Positions 53,108-63,169 of a DNA stretch of 64,000 bases are shown one piece after another. The DNA lies in assembly GCF_035920345.1 (NCBI RefSeq), contig NZ_CP109149.1, positions 7,130,001-7,194,000 of the forward strand, written 5' to 3'. The translations under genes were made by a program, and so were the position numbers. Every line of letters starts with the position of its first letter. Position 1 is the stretch's first letter. The notes below the pieces were generated by a model that was not told the origin of the DNA, made no database searches, and saw only the letters and a program-made list of their open reading frames with translations. The stretch comes from Nocardia vinacea. GTDB lineage: Bacteria; Actinomycetota; Actinomycetes; Mycobacteriales; Mycobacteriaceae.

Positions 53108-53495
53108 AATCCTGCCCATGGCCACCACCGCTACCCTCCGGTCGGTTTTCACTGACTGGTTCACGTCGAGTCGATCGAACAACGGCAATCAATGCGTCGA
53201 AGTCCGGTTCGATGGTGACGCGGTGCTCATCCGTGACAGCAAATACCGCCGCAACCCGGCCAACCGCCCCGCTGAAGAGCCCATCATCACCGTCACCGCG
53301 AGCCTCTGGACCTCGTTCATCAACCTTCTCAACAGCGGCCGATCGCATAACGAGCTGATCGCACAAACTTGCGCCGACGGCAGCGCCACCCTGCGCCACG
53401 GCGATATCACCCTCTCCTACACCCCCGAAGAGTGGGATGCGTTCATCGCCGGCGCGCGCGACGGCGAATTCGATCGCATCATCCTGCCCGCCTGA
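53094..53495 (+). CDS. DUF397 domain protein
   Basis: A 133-residue protein with the DUF397 core WFTSSRSNNGNQCVEVRF then VLIRDSKYRRNPA, and the C-terminal TPEEWDAFIAGARDGEFD repeat. ATG 53094 overlaps the regulator by 14 bases; ATG 53118 is an alternative. It is the usual partner of Scr1-type HTH proteins; a role as their ligand or antagonist is inferred. A terminator hairpin follows. Confidence 0.9.
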   Translation: MHECKILPMATTATLRSVFTDWFTSSRSNNGNQCVEVRFDGDAVLIRDSKYRRNPANRPAEEPIITVTASLWTSFINLLNSGRSHNELIAQTCADGSATLRHGDITLSYTPEEWDAFIAGARDGEFDRIILPA

Positions 53496-53502
53496 CCGCT
53501 TA

Positions 53503-53525
53503 CCCCGGCCGTGACACGGCCGGGG
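53503..53525 (+). terminator. Hairpin after the DUF397 gene
   Basis: CCCCGGCCG, loop TGACA, CGGCCGGGG: a perfect nine-pair stem eight bases after the stop. No T run. Confidence 0.65.
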
Positions 53526-53574
53526 CCAACCTCGGCGACGGCAGCCTGCGCCCCATCTCTGCATACTGGAGATC

Positions 53575-55593
53575 GTGACTTCCGATCTGAGCAGTCCCTC
53601 CGGTATCGATCTCTCCCACCTCGACCACGCCGTGCGCGTTCAGGACGATCTGTTCGCCCATGTCAACGGCGGGTGGCTGGATACCTATGAGATACCGGCG
53701 GATCGTGCGGTCGACGGCGCCTTCCGGACGCTGTACGACCAGGCGGAGCTGGATGTGCAGACGATCATCCGGCAGGCCGCGGACTCGGCGGCGCCGCACG
53801 GCAGCGACGCGCGCAAGATCGGCGATCTGTACTCGAGCTTCATGGACACCGATACGGTGGCCTCGCTCGGGCTGGCACCCATCGCGGGGGAACTCACCGA
53901 GATCCACGAGGTCGCCGATCGCAGTGCCTTCGCCGCGCTACTGGGTCGCCTGCAGCGCACCGGCGTCGGCGGCGCGCTCGGTTTCTATGTCGACACCGAT
54001 GACAAGGACTCCAACCGGTATCTGGTGCACGCCACCCAGTCCGGGATCGGGCTGCCCGACGAGTCCTACTACCGGCAGGACGAATTCGCCGAGATCAGGG
54101 ACCGATATGTCGAGCACATCGGCCGGATGTTCGCGCTGGCCGCCGCCGAACCGCAGATCGCCGCGCTGCTGCCCGCCGACCTGGCGACGGTCGGACAGCG
54201 GATCTTCGAGTTGGAGCGCAAGCTCGCGGCCGGGCACTGGGATGTGGTGCGCCGCCGCGATGCCGAGTTGAGCTACAACCTCACCACCTACGACGCGCTG
54301 GTCGCCGAGCATCCGGAATTCGATTGGCACGCGTGGACTGCCGCGCTCGCCGAGGGTATCTCGAAGTCGGGTCCCGAACTGTTCGCTGAAGTGGTTGTGC
54401 GCCAGCCGGATTACGTGCGCGCCTTCGCACAGACCTGGGCGGCCGAACCGCTCGCCGACTGGCAGGCGTGGGCGATCTGGCGGCTGTTGCGTTCGCGGGC
54501 GGCCTATCTCACCGATCCGATCGTCGAGGAGAACTTCGACTTCTACGGCCGCACCCTCACCGGCGCGCAGGAGAACAGGGAACGCTGGAAGCGCGGTGTT
54601 TCGCTGGTGCAGGATCTGCTCGGTGAGGCGGTCGGCAAACTGTATGTCGGCGAGCACTTTCCGCCAGAGGCCAAGGCTCGGATGGTCGAGCTGGTCGCCA
54701 ATCTGCAGGAGGCCTACCGCCGCAATATCGCCGAGCTGGACTGGATGGGGCCGGATACCAGGGCGGCCGCGCTGGCCAAACTGGAGAAGTTCACCCCCAA
54801 GATCGGCTATCCGGACAAGTGGCGCGACTACTCCGCCATCGTCATCGTCCCGTCCGATCTGGTCGGCAACTACCGACGCGGCTATGCCGCCGAACACGAT
54901 CGCGATCTGAACAAGCTCGGCGGTCCGGTCGATCGCGGCGAATGGTTCATGACCCCGCAGACGGTGAACGCCTACTACAACCCGGGCATGAACGAAATCG
55001 TCTTCCCCGCGGCCATTCTGCACCCGCCGTTCTTCGATATGCACGCCGACGACGCCGCCAACTACGGTGGCATCGGCGCGGTGATCGGTCACGAGATCGG
55101 CCACGGTTTCGACGATCAGGGCGCCAAGTACGACGGCGACGGCAATATGATCGACTGGTGGACCGATGCCGATCGCACCGAATTCGGTAAGCGCACAAAG
55201 GCTTTGATCGACCAGTACAACGTGCTCTCACCCAAGGCGCTGTCCGACGACAACACCGTCAACGGCGAATTCACCATCGGCGAGAACATCGGTGACCTGG
55301 GCGGACTGTCCATTGCCCTGGCCGCCTACCGGATTTCGCTCGAAGGCGAGGAGCCGCCGGTCATCGACGGACTGAGCGGTCTGCAGCGCGTCTTCTACGG
55401 CTGGGCACAGGTGTGGCGGACCAAGGCCCGCAATGAGGAGGCCATCCGCCGCCTGGCCACCGATCCGCACTCGCCGCCCGAGTTCCGCTGCAATGCGGTG
55501 GTTCGCAATATCGACAGCTTCCACGAGGCCTTCGATGTGAAGCCGGGCGACGAGCTGTATCTGGAACCCGCGCAGCGCGTCAAGATCTGGTGA
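53575..55593 (+). CDS. M13 family zinc metallopeptidase (Zmp1-like)
   Basis: A 672-residue neprilysin-type peptidase. The zinc site HEIGH (VIGHEIGHGFDDQG) is near residue 505, the third ligand region NIGDLGGL near 565, and the substrate-site NAYYNPGMNEIVFPAAIL before it. M. tuberculosis Zmp1 (663 residues) has the same organisation and interferes with phagosome maturation. No signal peptide is visible. GTG 53575 is the start. Confidence 0.94.
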   Translation: MTSDLSSPSGIDLSHLDHAVRVQDDLFAHVNGGWLDTYEIPADRAVDGAFRTLYDQAELDVQTIIRQAADSAAPHGSDARKIGDLYSSFMDTDTVASLGLAPIAGELTEIHEVADRSAFAALLGRLQRTGVGGALGFYVDTDDKDSNRYLVHATQSGIGLPDESYYRQDEFAEIRDRYVEHIGRMFALAAAEPQIAALLPADLATVGQRIFELERKLAAGHWDVVRRRDAELSYNLTTYDALVAEHPEFDWHAWTAALAEGISKSGPELFAEVVVRQPDYVRAFAQTWAAEPLADWQAWAIWRLLRSRAAYLTDPIVEENFDFYGRTLTGAQENRERWKRGVSLVQDLLGEAVGKLYVGEHFPPEAKARMVELVANLQEAYRRNIAELDWMGPDTRAAALAKLEKFTPKIGYPDKWRDYSAIVIVPSDLVGNYRRGYAAEHDRDLNKLGGPVDRGEWFMTPQTVNAYYNPGMNEIVFPAAILHPPFFDMHADDAANYGGIGAVIGHEIGHGFDDQGAKYDGDGNMIDWWTDADRTEFGKRTKALIDQYNVLSPKALSDDNTVNGEFTIGENIGDLGGLSIALAAYRISLEGEEPPVIDGLSGLQRVFYGWAQVWRTKARNEEAIRRLATDPHSPPEFRCNAVVRNIDSFHEAFDVKPGDELYLEPAQRVKIW

Positions 55594-55623
55594 GCACGCG
55601 GCGGGGCCGAGGACGCCGAGCGC

Positions 55624-56703
<1,080 letters not shown>

Positions 56704-56729
56704 GGCGTCGATCTCCCTCTTCGTCGGTA

Positions 56730-58058
56730 CTACTTGGGCAGCTTCGGCGTGATCTGCCGGTCGATAATGGTCTGCAGCTGGCTGGCGACATTCGCAAAAG
56801 CCGTTGCCGGATCGGCATTCTGCAGGCCGATCTGCTCCAAACCGGTGCCGATGATCTGGTCACCGCCAGGCACGAAGACCCGCGCGTAGTCCTGCGATTT
56901 GGTCACCGCGAGCTGCTCGATAGCGACCTTCGAATTCGGGTTCTTCGCGAGGAAGTCGACCTCGCTCGGATCGGTCACCGCGGACTTGCGCACCGGCATA
57001 TATCCGGTGCCCTGCGAGAAGTACGCGGTATTCGCGGCATTGGTGATGAACTCGATGAACTTCAGCGCGTTCACCTTCCGCTGATCCGAGATCCGGGACG
57101 GAATCGCCAGCCCGGCACCGCCGGTGGTGACGCCGGGGCCGTTGGAATGCGGCAGGAATGCGGTGCCGAATTGCAGTTTGCCCTCGGCGTTCTTCTGGAT
57201 GCCCTTCAGATCGCCGGTGGAGGCGATAGTGGAGGCGATGACGCCGGTGCCGAAGTCGACGGCGATCTGCGGTTTGATGCCCGCGTACTTCTTGGTGTGG
57301 ATCATATCGCGCAGGAATTGGCCCGCCGCAATGGTTTTGGGGTCGGTGAACTTCAGCGTCCACTGGTCCGAGTAGGCGCCGCCGAAGGTCCAGTTCGGGC
57401 CCTGGAAGGTCCAGGCCAGGTAGTTCTTGGCGTCACCCCAGCCGTGCGCGAGCTTGCCGTCGCCGACCACCGACTGGATCTTCGGGCCCCACTCGTCGAA
57501 TTCCGGCCAGCTCTGCGGGCCGCGGTCCGGCAGACCGGCCTTCGCCCAGACATCCTTGTTGTAGTAGAACAGCGGTGTCGAGCGCGCGTACGGCAGTGCG
57601 TAATGCTTACCGTTGAAGACGTAGTCGGCGGCCAGCGAATCGACGTAGTCGTCGAGCTTGACCCCGGCGTCGGCGAAGTGCGGGTCGAGCGGTTCGATGG
57701 TGCCGTTCAGCGCGTAGTTGAACCACCAGACATCCGACAGCACAACGACATCGGGCAGCTCGCCGCCGGATAGCGCCGCATTGAACTTCTGCGACACCTC
57801 CTCGTAGTTCTTACCCGCGTCGACCAGATTGACCTTCAGATCCGGATACTTCGCCTGGAACCGGTTGATCAGCTCGGCCTCGAGTTCCTTCGAGGTGCCA
57901 GGGTGATTCGACCAGAAGGTAATGGTGTTGGCGTCACCGGACTGCTTGCCGCCACCGCCGCTGCCCGCGCATGCGGTCAGTGCGGTACCCGCCGCAAGCG
58001 CACCGGCCAGGCCGATGAATCCGCGCCGCGACAGTGCCGGAAATTGTGAAGTGGACAC
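56730..58058 (-). CDS. ugpB: Extracellular solute-binding lipoprotein, UgpB type
   Basis: A 442-residue lipoprotein. A twin-arginine-like start (SRRGFIGLAGALAAGTALTA) ends at a lipobox Cys (LTAC), then GSGGGGKQSG. The solute-binding family 1 fold follows (TITFWSNHPGTSKELEAELI, NTAYFSQGTGYMPVRKSAV). It would present glycerophosphodiester or sugar to the UgpA/E permeases. Confidence 0.93.
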   Translation of the reverse strand: MSTSQFPALSRRGFIGLAGALAAGTALTACAGSGGGGKQSGDANTITFWSNHPGTSKELEAELINRFQAKYPDLKVNLVDAGKNYEEVSQKFNAALSGGELPDVVVLSDVWWFNYALNGTIEPLDPHFADAGVKLDDYVDSLAADYVFNGKHYALPYARSTPLFYYNKDVWAKAGLPDRGPQSWPEFDEWGPKIQSVVGDGKLAHGWGDAKNYLAWTFQGPNWTFGGAYSDQWTLKFTDPKTIAAGQFLRDMIHTKKYAGIKPQIAVDFGTGVIASTIASTGDLKGIQKNAEGKLQFGTAFLPHSNGPGVTTGGAGLAIPSRISDQRKVNALKFIEFITNAANTAYFSQGTGYMPVRKSAVTDPSEVDFLAKNPNSKVAIEQLAVTKSQDYARVFVPGGDQIIGTGLEQIGLQNADPATAFANVASQLQTIIDRQITPKLPK

Positions 58059-58125
58059 TGGAATCTCCTTGTCTCAGTATCGCGTAGCGATTCCGTGAGG
58101 GGTGGTGGTCGGGTGACGGGTGGGC

Positions 58126-59022
58126 TCAACCCTTCACTGCACCTGAGGTGAGGCCCTTGATCATGTGGCGCTGTAGCAGCAGGAAGACGACGAGGATCGG
58201 CAGCATGGTCAGCAGCGTCCCCGCCATCACCGGTCCCCAGTTGGTGACGCTCGGATTCTCGGTGTTCTGCAGCAGGGTCAGGCCGACCGGTAGTGTGGCG
58301 ACCGTGGTGTCGTCGGCCATCAGGAACGGCCAGAGGTATTCGTTCCACTCGTTGACCAGCGTGACCACCGCGAATGCCACCATCGTCGGTCCGGACATCG
58401 GCAGCACCACCCGGGTGAGCAGGCGCCACCAGTTGGCACCGTCCATCCGGGCCGCCTCGATCACCTCCGAGGGCAGCGAGAGGAAGTGATTGCGCATCAG
58501 GAAGGTGCCGAAGGCCACCCCACAGAGCGGAATGATGATGCCCTGGAAGGTATTCCGCCAACCCAACTGGGCGATCAGTGCGTAGTTGGAGATCACCGTG
58601 ATCTGGTTGGGCACCATCAGCGCCGCGATGATCACCAGGAACACCAGGGTCTTGCCCGGAAACCGCAGGAACACCAGGCCGTACGCGCTGAACACTCCCA
58701 GCACGAATTTCACCAGCGCGATGATCCCGGTGATGATCAGCGAATTGCGCAGGAAGGCCCAGAACGGCAGCGTCGTGGTGGCGTCCTCGTAGTTCGCCGG
58801 ATGCCAACTGTGCGGCCAGTACACCGCGGGCTGGGTGTAGATATCCGGACGTGCCTTGAACGAGGTGATGAAGATCCAGAACAGCGGAACACCGACGATG
58901 ATCAGCACGCACACCATCGCGCCGTATCCGAGCACCGTCACCACGCGCTGCCTGCGGCTATACGAAAGAGTCTCGCCGCTGTTTCCATGGCGGCCTGCGC
59001 CGGTCGCTACGTGGTTACGCAT
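58126..59022 (-). CDS. ugpE: ABC transporter permease, UgpE type
   Basis: A 298-residue inner-membrane permease with about six helices. The conserved EAA loop is EVIEAARMDGANWWRLLTRV, near residue 200. It pairs with UgpA. Confidence 0.93.
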   Translation of the reverse strand: MRNHVATGAGRHGNSGETLSYSRRQRVVTVLGYGAMVCVLIIVGVPLFWIFITSFKARPDIYTQPAVYWPHSWHPANYEDATTTLPFWAFLRNSLIITGIIALVKFVLGVFSAYGLVFLRFPGKTLVFLVIIAALMVPNQITVISNYALIAQLGWRNTFQGIIIPLCGVAFGTFLMRNHFLSLPSEVIEAARMDGANWWRLLTRVVLPMSGPTMVAFAVVTLVNEWNEYLWPFLMADDTTVATLPVGLTLLQNTENPSVTNWGPVMAGTLLTMLPILVVFLLLQRHMIKGLTSGAVKG

Positions 59023-59061
59023 GCTGCCTCCTCCGCGCCCGTCGCTGCGGCCGCGCGTATT

Positions 59062-60045
59062 TCACTGCTCGCCCCGATCCATGATGCGCACCTGGACCAG
59101 CGTGACGACTAGCAGCACGAGGAACATGATGGTGGCGACCGTCGCGCCGTAGCCGGCCCGGAAGTTGCGGAAGGACTCTTGGTAGACCTGGTAGACCATG
59201 GTCGTGGTGCCGGTGCCGAGCGGCCCGCCGCGCGTCATCACATTGATGATGTCGAAGACCTGCAGCGAGTTCAGCAGCACCGTGATGGACAAGAAGAAAG
59301 TGGTCGGGCGTAGTTGTGGCAGCAGCACTTTGGTGAAGGTGGTCCAGCGGCCGGCGCCGTCCATCTCGGCTGCTTCCATGAGATCGGCACGGGTGCCCTG
59401 CAGTGCGGCCAGGTAGATGACGAAGGTGTAGCCGAGGTTCTTCCAGATATAGGTGACCGTCACCATGAACAGCGCCCAGTGCGGGTCCTGGTAGAAGTCC
59501 GGGACCTTGTCGACGCCGATGCGGTGCAGCACATCCTGGATCAGCCCGAAGCTGGGATCGAAGATGAACTGGAAGGCCACGCCGATGGCCGCGCCGGAGA
59601 TGACGAACGGGGCGAAGATGGCCGAGCGAACCACATTGCGGCCGAACAGCTTACGGTCCAGCAGCAGGGCCAGCGCCAGGCCGAGCACCATGCTGCCGAC
59701 CACCGCGGCCAGGGTGAAAACCACCGTATTGGTGACGATCTGCCAGGAGTCGTCGCGGCCCCACCATTCCCGGTAGTTCGCGAACCCGATGTAGGTCACG
59801 AAGTTGTCGGAGATATTGAAGTCGGTGAACGAGAGCCGGATATTGTCGGCCAGCGGGCGGTAGACGAACAGCGTCAGCAGCACCAGATTCGGCCCGAGCA
59901 ACACCAGGAACAGCGCATAGTCCTGCCACGGCCGATTACGCAGGCCACGCCCGCGCGGTTGGGGCAGTACTCGTTCCGGCCTGGCTCGCACGGCCGAGAC
60001 TCTACGGCGCACAGCAAATAGTCGGTTAACGCCGAATGTCGACAC
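59062..60045 (-). CDS. ugpA: ABC transporter permease, UgpA type
   Basis: A protein of about 327 residues from GTG 60045; the EAA loop is DLMEAAEMDGAGRWTTFTKV. Six helices start at QDYALFLVLLGPNLVLLTLF. The open frame reaches 60165 but crosses repeat DNA; a GTG at 59991 is another candidate. Confidence 0.9.
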   Translation of the reverse strand: MSTFGVNRLFAVRRRVSAVRARPERVLPQPRGRGLRNRPWQDYALFLVLLGPNLVLLTLFVYRPLADNIRLSFTDFNISDNFVTYIGFANYREWWGRDDSWQIVTNTVVFTLAAVVGSMVLGLALALLLDRKLFGRNVVRSAIFAPFVISGAAIGVAFQFIFDPSFGLIQDVLHRIGVDKVPDFYQDPHWALFMVTVTYIWKNLGYTFVIYLAALQGTRADLMEAAEMDGAGRWTTFTKVLLPQLRPTTFFLSITVLLNSLQVFDIINVMTRGGPLGTGTTTMVYQVYQESFRNFRAGYGATVATIMFLVLLVVTLVQVRIMDRGEQ

Positions 60046-60065
60046 GCTGAACGTCTCGCGCGCTA

Positions 60066-60292
60066 CCCGAAACTCTTGCCGGTCGTGGGGTACGAGGCTA
60101 CCTTCGTCGCGGGCCGACGGTCGGGCTGGTGGCTGGATGCTGGGCGTACCCGACGAGTTACCCATGTGCTGGTCCGCCTCCCCGAAACTTTTGCCGGTCG
60201 TGGGGTGCGGTGCGAGTTTCGTCGCGGGCCGACGGTGGTGTCGGTGACTGGATGCTGGGCGTACCCGACGAGTTACCCATGTTCTCCCGAAA
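60066..60292. repeat. 115-bp tandem repeat (about two copies)
   Basis: CCCGAAACTCTTGCCGGTCG at 60066 recurs at 60181 as CCCGAAACTTTTGCCGGTCG; CTGGATGCTGGGCGTACCCG and CGAGTTACCCATGT repeat with the same 115-base period. A third CCCGAAA begins at 60286. Confidence 0.88.
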
Positions 60293-60380
60293 TCAGTTGT
60301 AGCGTTGCGCCACTCGGGAGATTATCCGGCAACTGGTCTGTCGTCCGGAAAATCCGGAACACCGGGACGTGAACAGAAAG

Positions 60381-60415
60381 AACTCAGCCCAGGCGGTTTG
60401 TGCCTGGGCTGAGTT
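60381..60415 (-). terminator. Terminator after the L,D-transpeptidase gene
   Basis: AACTCAGCCCAGGC and GCCTGGGCTGAGTT form a perfect 14-pair stem with a seven-base loop; the minus strand continues CTTTCTGTTC. Confidence 0.88.
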
Positions 60416-60440
60416 GGGCTCGGGAGCTATCTGTCGATAC

Positions 60441-61340
60441 TCAGTCGTTCCAGTCGCCATAGCCGTCGCCGGCGTTCAGGGTGCCGCCCTTGGTGTTCTG
60501 GACGATGACCGGGTCGCCCTTCTTGGCGTTCTCGAAGAACCACTTGGCGTTCTCGGTGCTGACGTTCAGGCAGCCGTGGCTGGCGTTCGAAACACCTTGC
60601 TGCGCAACCGACCACGGGGCCGCATGCACGAAGATGCCACTGTTGGAAATCCGGGTGGCGTACTCGACCTCGACCTTGTAGCCCTCGGGATCGGTGGTCG
60701 GCACACCGTAGGTGGACGAATCCATGGTCATCTTGCGCAGCTGCTCGCCGACGAAGTAGGTGCCGTTCGGGGTCTCGTGCTTGGTCTTACCCATCGAGGT
60801 CGGCATCGTCATGATCTCCTCGCCGTTGCGAGTGATCGTGATGGTGTGGGTGTCGTCGTCGGCGGTGGTGATGAAAGCGTCACCGATCCGGTATGCGGTG
60901 CGGGTGCCGCCCGCCTCCACGGTCACATCAGTATTGGCCGGCCAGAACTCGTTCGGCCGCCAGCGCACCTGCTTGTCGCTGAACCAGTAGAAGTGACCCG
61001 GCGCCGGATTCGAGGAGGTGATCTTGATGGCCTGCTCGGCGGTGACGTGATCGGTCACCGGTTCCTTGAAGTTGATGATGATCGGCTGCGCGACGCCGAC
61101 GGTCTCGCCGTCACCGGGGCTGATACTCGGCGGCGCGAAGTTCGCCGTGGCACCTGGATCGGTGGCGGTCGAGTTAGCGGAGCCGGTGCCGGGCAGTACC
61201 GGATCGGCCTGAGCCGGCGCGACGGCGGTGATACCGACCGCGGCGATCGCCGCCGACAATAGGATGCCCTGCCGGAGTCGGCGGGCTAGCGCTCCCCGAC
61301 GAGGAGCAGTCGACGTCCCGGTGTGCAAAGCGGCATGCAT
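60441..61340 (-). CDS. L,D-transpeptidase
   Basis: A 299-residue exported enzyme. A signal segment (GILLSAAIAAVGITAVAPAQ) is followed by an Ig-like domain (about 70-165) and a YkuD domain ending with the catalytic SHGCLN (ASHGCLNVS) preceded by VHAAPW. It forms 3-3 cross-links in peptidoglycan, which are abundant in this order. ATG 61340 is used; TTG 61355 is possible. It ends in an intrinsic terminator. Confidence 0.94.
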   Translation of the reverse strand: MHAALHTGTSTAPRRGALARRLRQGILLSAAIAAVGITAVAPAQADPVLPGTGSANSTATDPGATANFAPPSISPGDGETVGVAQPIIINFKEPVTDHVTAEQAIKITSSNPAPGHFYWFSDKQVRWRPNEFWPANTDVTVEAGGTRTAYRIGDAFITTADDDTHTITITRNGEEIMTMPTSMGKTKHETPNGTYFVGEQLRKMTMDSSTYGVPTTDPEGYKVEVEYATRISNSGIFVHAAPWSVAQQGVSNASHGCLNVSTENAKWFFENAKKGDPVIVQNTKGGTLNAGDGYGDWND

Positions 61341-61725
61341 AGGTTTCTCGTCCAATCCATCTCTCGCCTACGCCGGTGGCGCGGTGAGATCTCTCATCGG
61401 TGTGGAACTCGCAGGGCGGTTTCACGAAGACTCTTCGTGGATTCCGTGCGAACGCCCACGGAAAAACGGCGCGGGGCACACGAAGCACCCCACGGGTATA
61501 TGACGCACCCGACCCTGGCGTCCTTCCTACCGTCCAGAGCCATCCGCGGCCACTGGCGTTTCGGATTGATTCGTGCAGACCACGTGGTGTGGCGAGCGAC
61601 ACATATGCTGTTGGGGGTCAAGATCATTCGTGAAACTGGCCGGTCAGGTCCGTGAGCCTCGATGGCTCAGGACGGCCGTCAAGTCGTCCGACCCCCAGAT
61701 GAGCCAAACTCCTTCGTGAGATAAA
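61341..61725. other. L,D-transpeptidase upstream region
   Basis: 385 bases with no supported gene. It contains a short palindrome CACGAAGACTCTTCGTG (about 61420-61438). No c-di-AMP riboswitch pattern was recognised, and no convincing promoter hexamers. Confidence 0.55.
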
Positions 61726-63153
61726 TCACGAAATGACATCGAATGGGATCGACCGATGCGGCCCCGTCGCGATGTTGTGCGGCACCGACAGCGGCGCCCG
61801 CCCGCGTGCATACCGCGGTGGCAATCGCAGCCGCCGTCGACCGAGAATGGTCGCGAGCACGATCCGCAGTTCGTAGTCGGCCAGCGATGCCCCGACGCAC
61901 CGTCGATGTCCGCCGCCGAAGGGTGCGAACTCGTACGGCCGGTACTTGCGGTCGATGAACCGCTCCGGCCGGAACAGCTCCGCATCCGTCCACACCGCGG
62001 GATCGGAATGCAGCAGCGGCAGCGCGATGCCCATGGTGTCGCCCGCCGCGAGCTCGACACCACGCAGTGTGAACGGCACGGTGTTGTTTCGAGCGACCTG
62101 CGAGCAGTCGCTCGCGGCCAGCCTGCGCAGCACGATCGGCACCGCGGGATGTAGCCGCAGTGTCTCCTGGCACACCGCGTCCAGGAACGGCAGCCCGGCC
62201 AGCTCGAGCGGGGAGGCGTCGGATCCGGCCGCGTCCAGTTCGGCGCGCAGGCGCTGCAACGCCTCGGGTTCTCGATGCAGATGGAACAGCGCCCACACCA
62301 GACTGGTCGCGGTGGTCTCGTGTCCGGCGACGAGCAGGGTGCGCAATTGGTCGCACAGATCGTCATCGGTGATCGAGGTGCCGTCGTCATAGCTGGTCGC
62401 GCGCAGTAGACCGAGAATGTCGGCGCCGACCGAGCCGACGGCCCGACGCCGCGCGATATCGGTCAGGATCAGCTCGTCGAGCCGCTCGCGCGCGGCCACG
62501 AACCGATCCCACGGCGCCCGACCGAACAGCCCGCGGCGCAGTGCGGGCACCAGCATCAGCGGTCCGGAGTAGGCGGTGAGGAATTCCGCGACCGCGGTGG
62601 TGTATTCGGCGCGGCGCTCGCGGCTGTCCACCCCGAATACCGCCTCGAGAATCACCCGCAAAGTGATCGCCCTGGCTGCCGCCCGCGAGTCGATGCGCGT
62701 GCCCGGCGTCCAGGCCGGGCGGGATTCGCCTGTGCTGCCCGATATTTCGGCGATGGTGGACTCGCGGATGAGTTCGCCGTAGGCGCGGATCTGCGTGCCG
62801 TGGAACGCGGGTGCGAGCAATGCCCGATCGCGCCGATGTCGTTCGCCGGCGGTCAGGATGAGCGATGCGGAGCCGACCAGCGGTTCGATCGGATTCGGTC
62901 GCGGCGGTTCGAGCAGATCGATCGGCGCGCGGAAGAATTCGCGGGCGCCGTCGGCCGTGCCGGTGAACAGCACCGCGCCGAAACCGGGAAACCGCACGTA
63001 GAACGGATCACCCTCGCGTTCGCGTCGCCACCGGAAGTACCGCTCGAAATCGATGCCCGCCGCCAACGCGTGCGCAACCACCATTCTCGGTGCGCGCGGC
63101 GTCGAAGGCGCGGCGTCCAGCGCCGCTTCCTCGGGTGCGCCCGCGTGCTCCAT
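61726..63153 (-). CDS. Cytochrome P450 with in-frame palindromic insertion
   Basis: A 475-residue P450. I-helix LLVAGHETTATSLVWAL near residue 265, ExxR ETLRLHPAVP near 335, and heme loop FGGGHRRCVGASLADYE near 410. Between RRL and PFTLRGVEL the protein has the extra segment AASDCSQVARNNTV, encoded by a copy of the 32-bp palindrome. The frame is intact. ATG 63153 lies 16 bases after the serine hydrolase stop, so the two genes probably form one transcript. The substrate is unknown. Confidence 0.92.
   Translation of the reverse strand: MEHAGAPEEAALDAAPSTPRAPRMVVAHALAAGIDFERYFRWRREREGDPFYVRFPGFGAVLFTGTADGAREFFRAPIDLLEPPRPNPIEPLVGSASLILTAGERHRRDRALLAPAFHGTQIRAYGELIRESTIAEISGSTGESRPAWTPGTRIDSRAAARAITLRVILEAVFGVDSRERRAEYTTAVAEFLTAYSGPLMLVPALRRGLFGRAPWDRFVAARERLDELILTDIARRRAVGSVGADILGLLRATSYDDGTSITDDDLCDQLRTLLVAGHETTATSLVWALFHLHREPEALQRLRAELDAAGSDASPLELAGLPFLDAVCQETLRLHPAVPIVLRRLAASDCSQVARNNTVPFTLRGVELAAGDTMGIALPLLHSDPAVWTDAELFRPERFIDRKYRPYEFAPFGGGHRRCVGASLADYELRIVLATILGRRRLRLPPRYARGRAPLSVPHNIATGPHRSIPFDVIS
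62087..62118. repeat. 32-bp palindromic element, copy 3 (inside P450 gene)
   Basis: TTTCGAGCGACCTGCGAGCA followed by GTCGCTCGCGGC. It matches copies at 38514 and 50105, and adds about 12 codons to the P450. Confidence 0.75.
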
Positions 63154-63169
63154 ATCTATAGCTACGAAC

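Larger units (their letters stand above)
60046..60440. other. ugpA-LDT intergenic region
   Basis: 395 bases. It holds two tandem 115-bp repeats upstream of the ugp set and a terminator after the L,D-transpeptidase gene; no gene is supported. Confidence 0.7.

Noticed and set aside
61341..61725. c-di-AMP (ydaO) riboswitch upstream of the L,D-transpeptidase
   Set aside because: Expected because such switches precede wall-enzyme genes in Actinobacteria, but the characteristic conserved stretches were not found on the minus strand.
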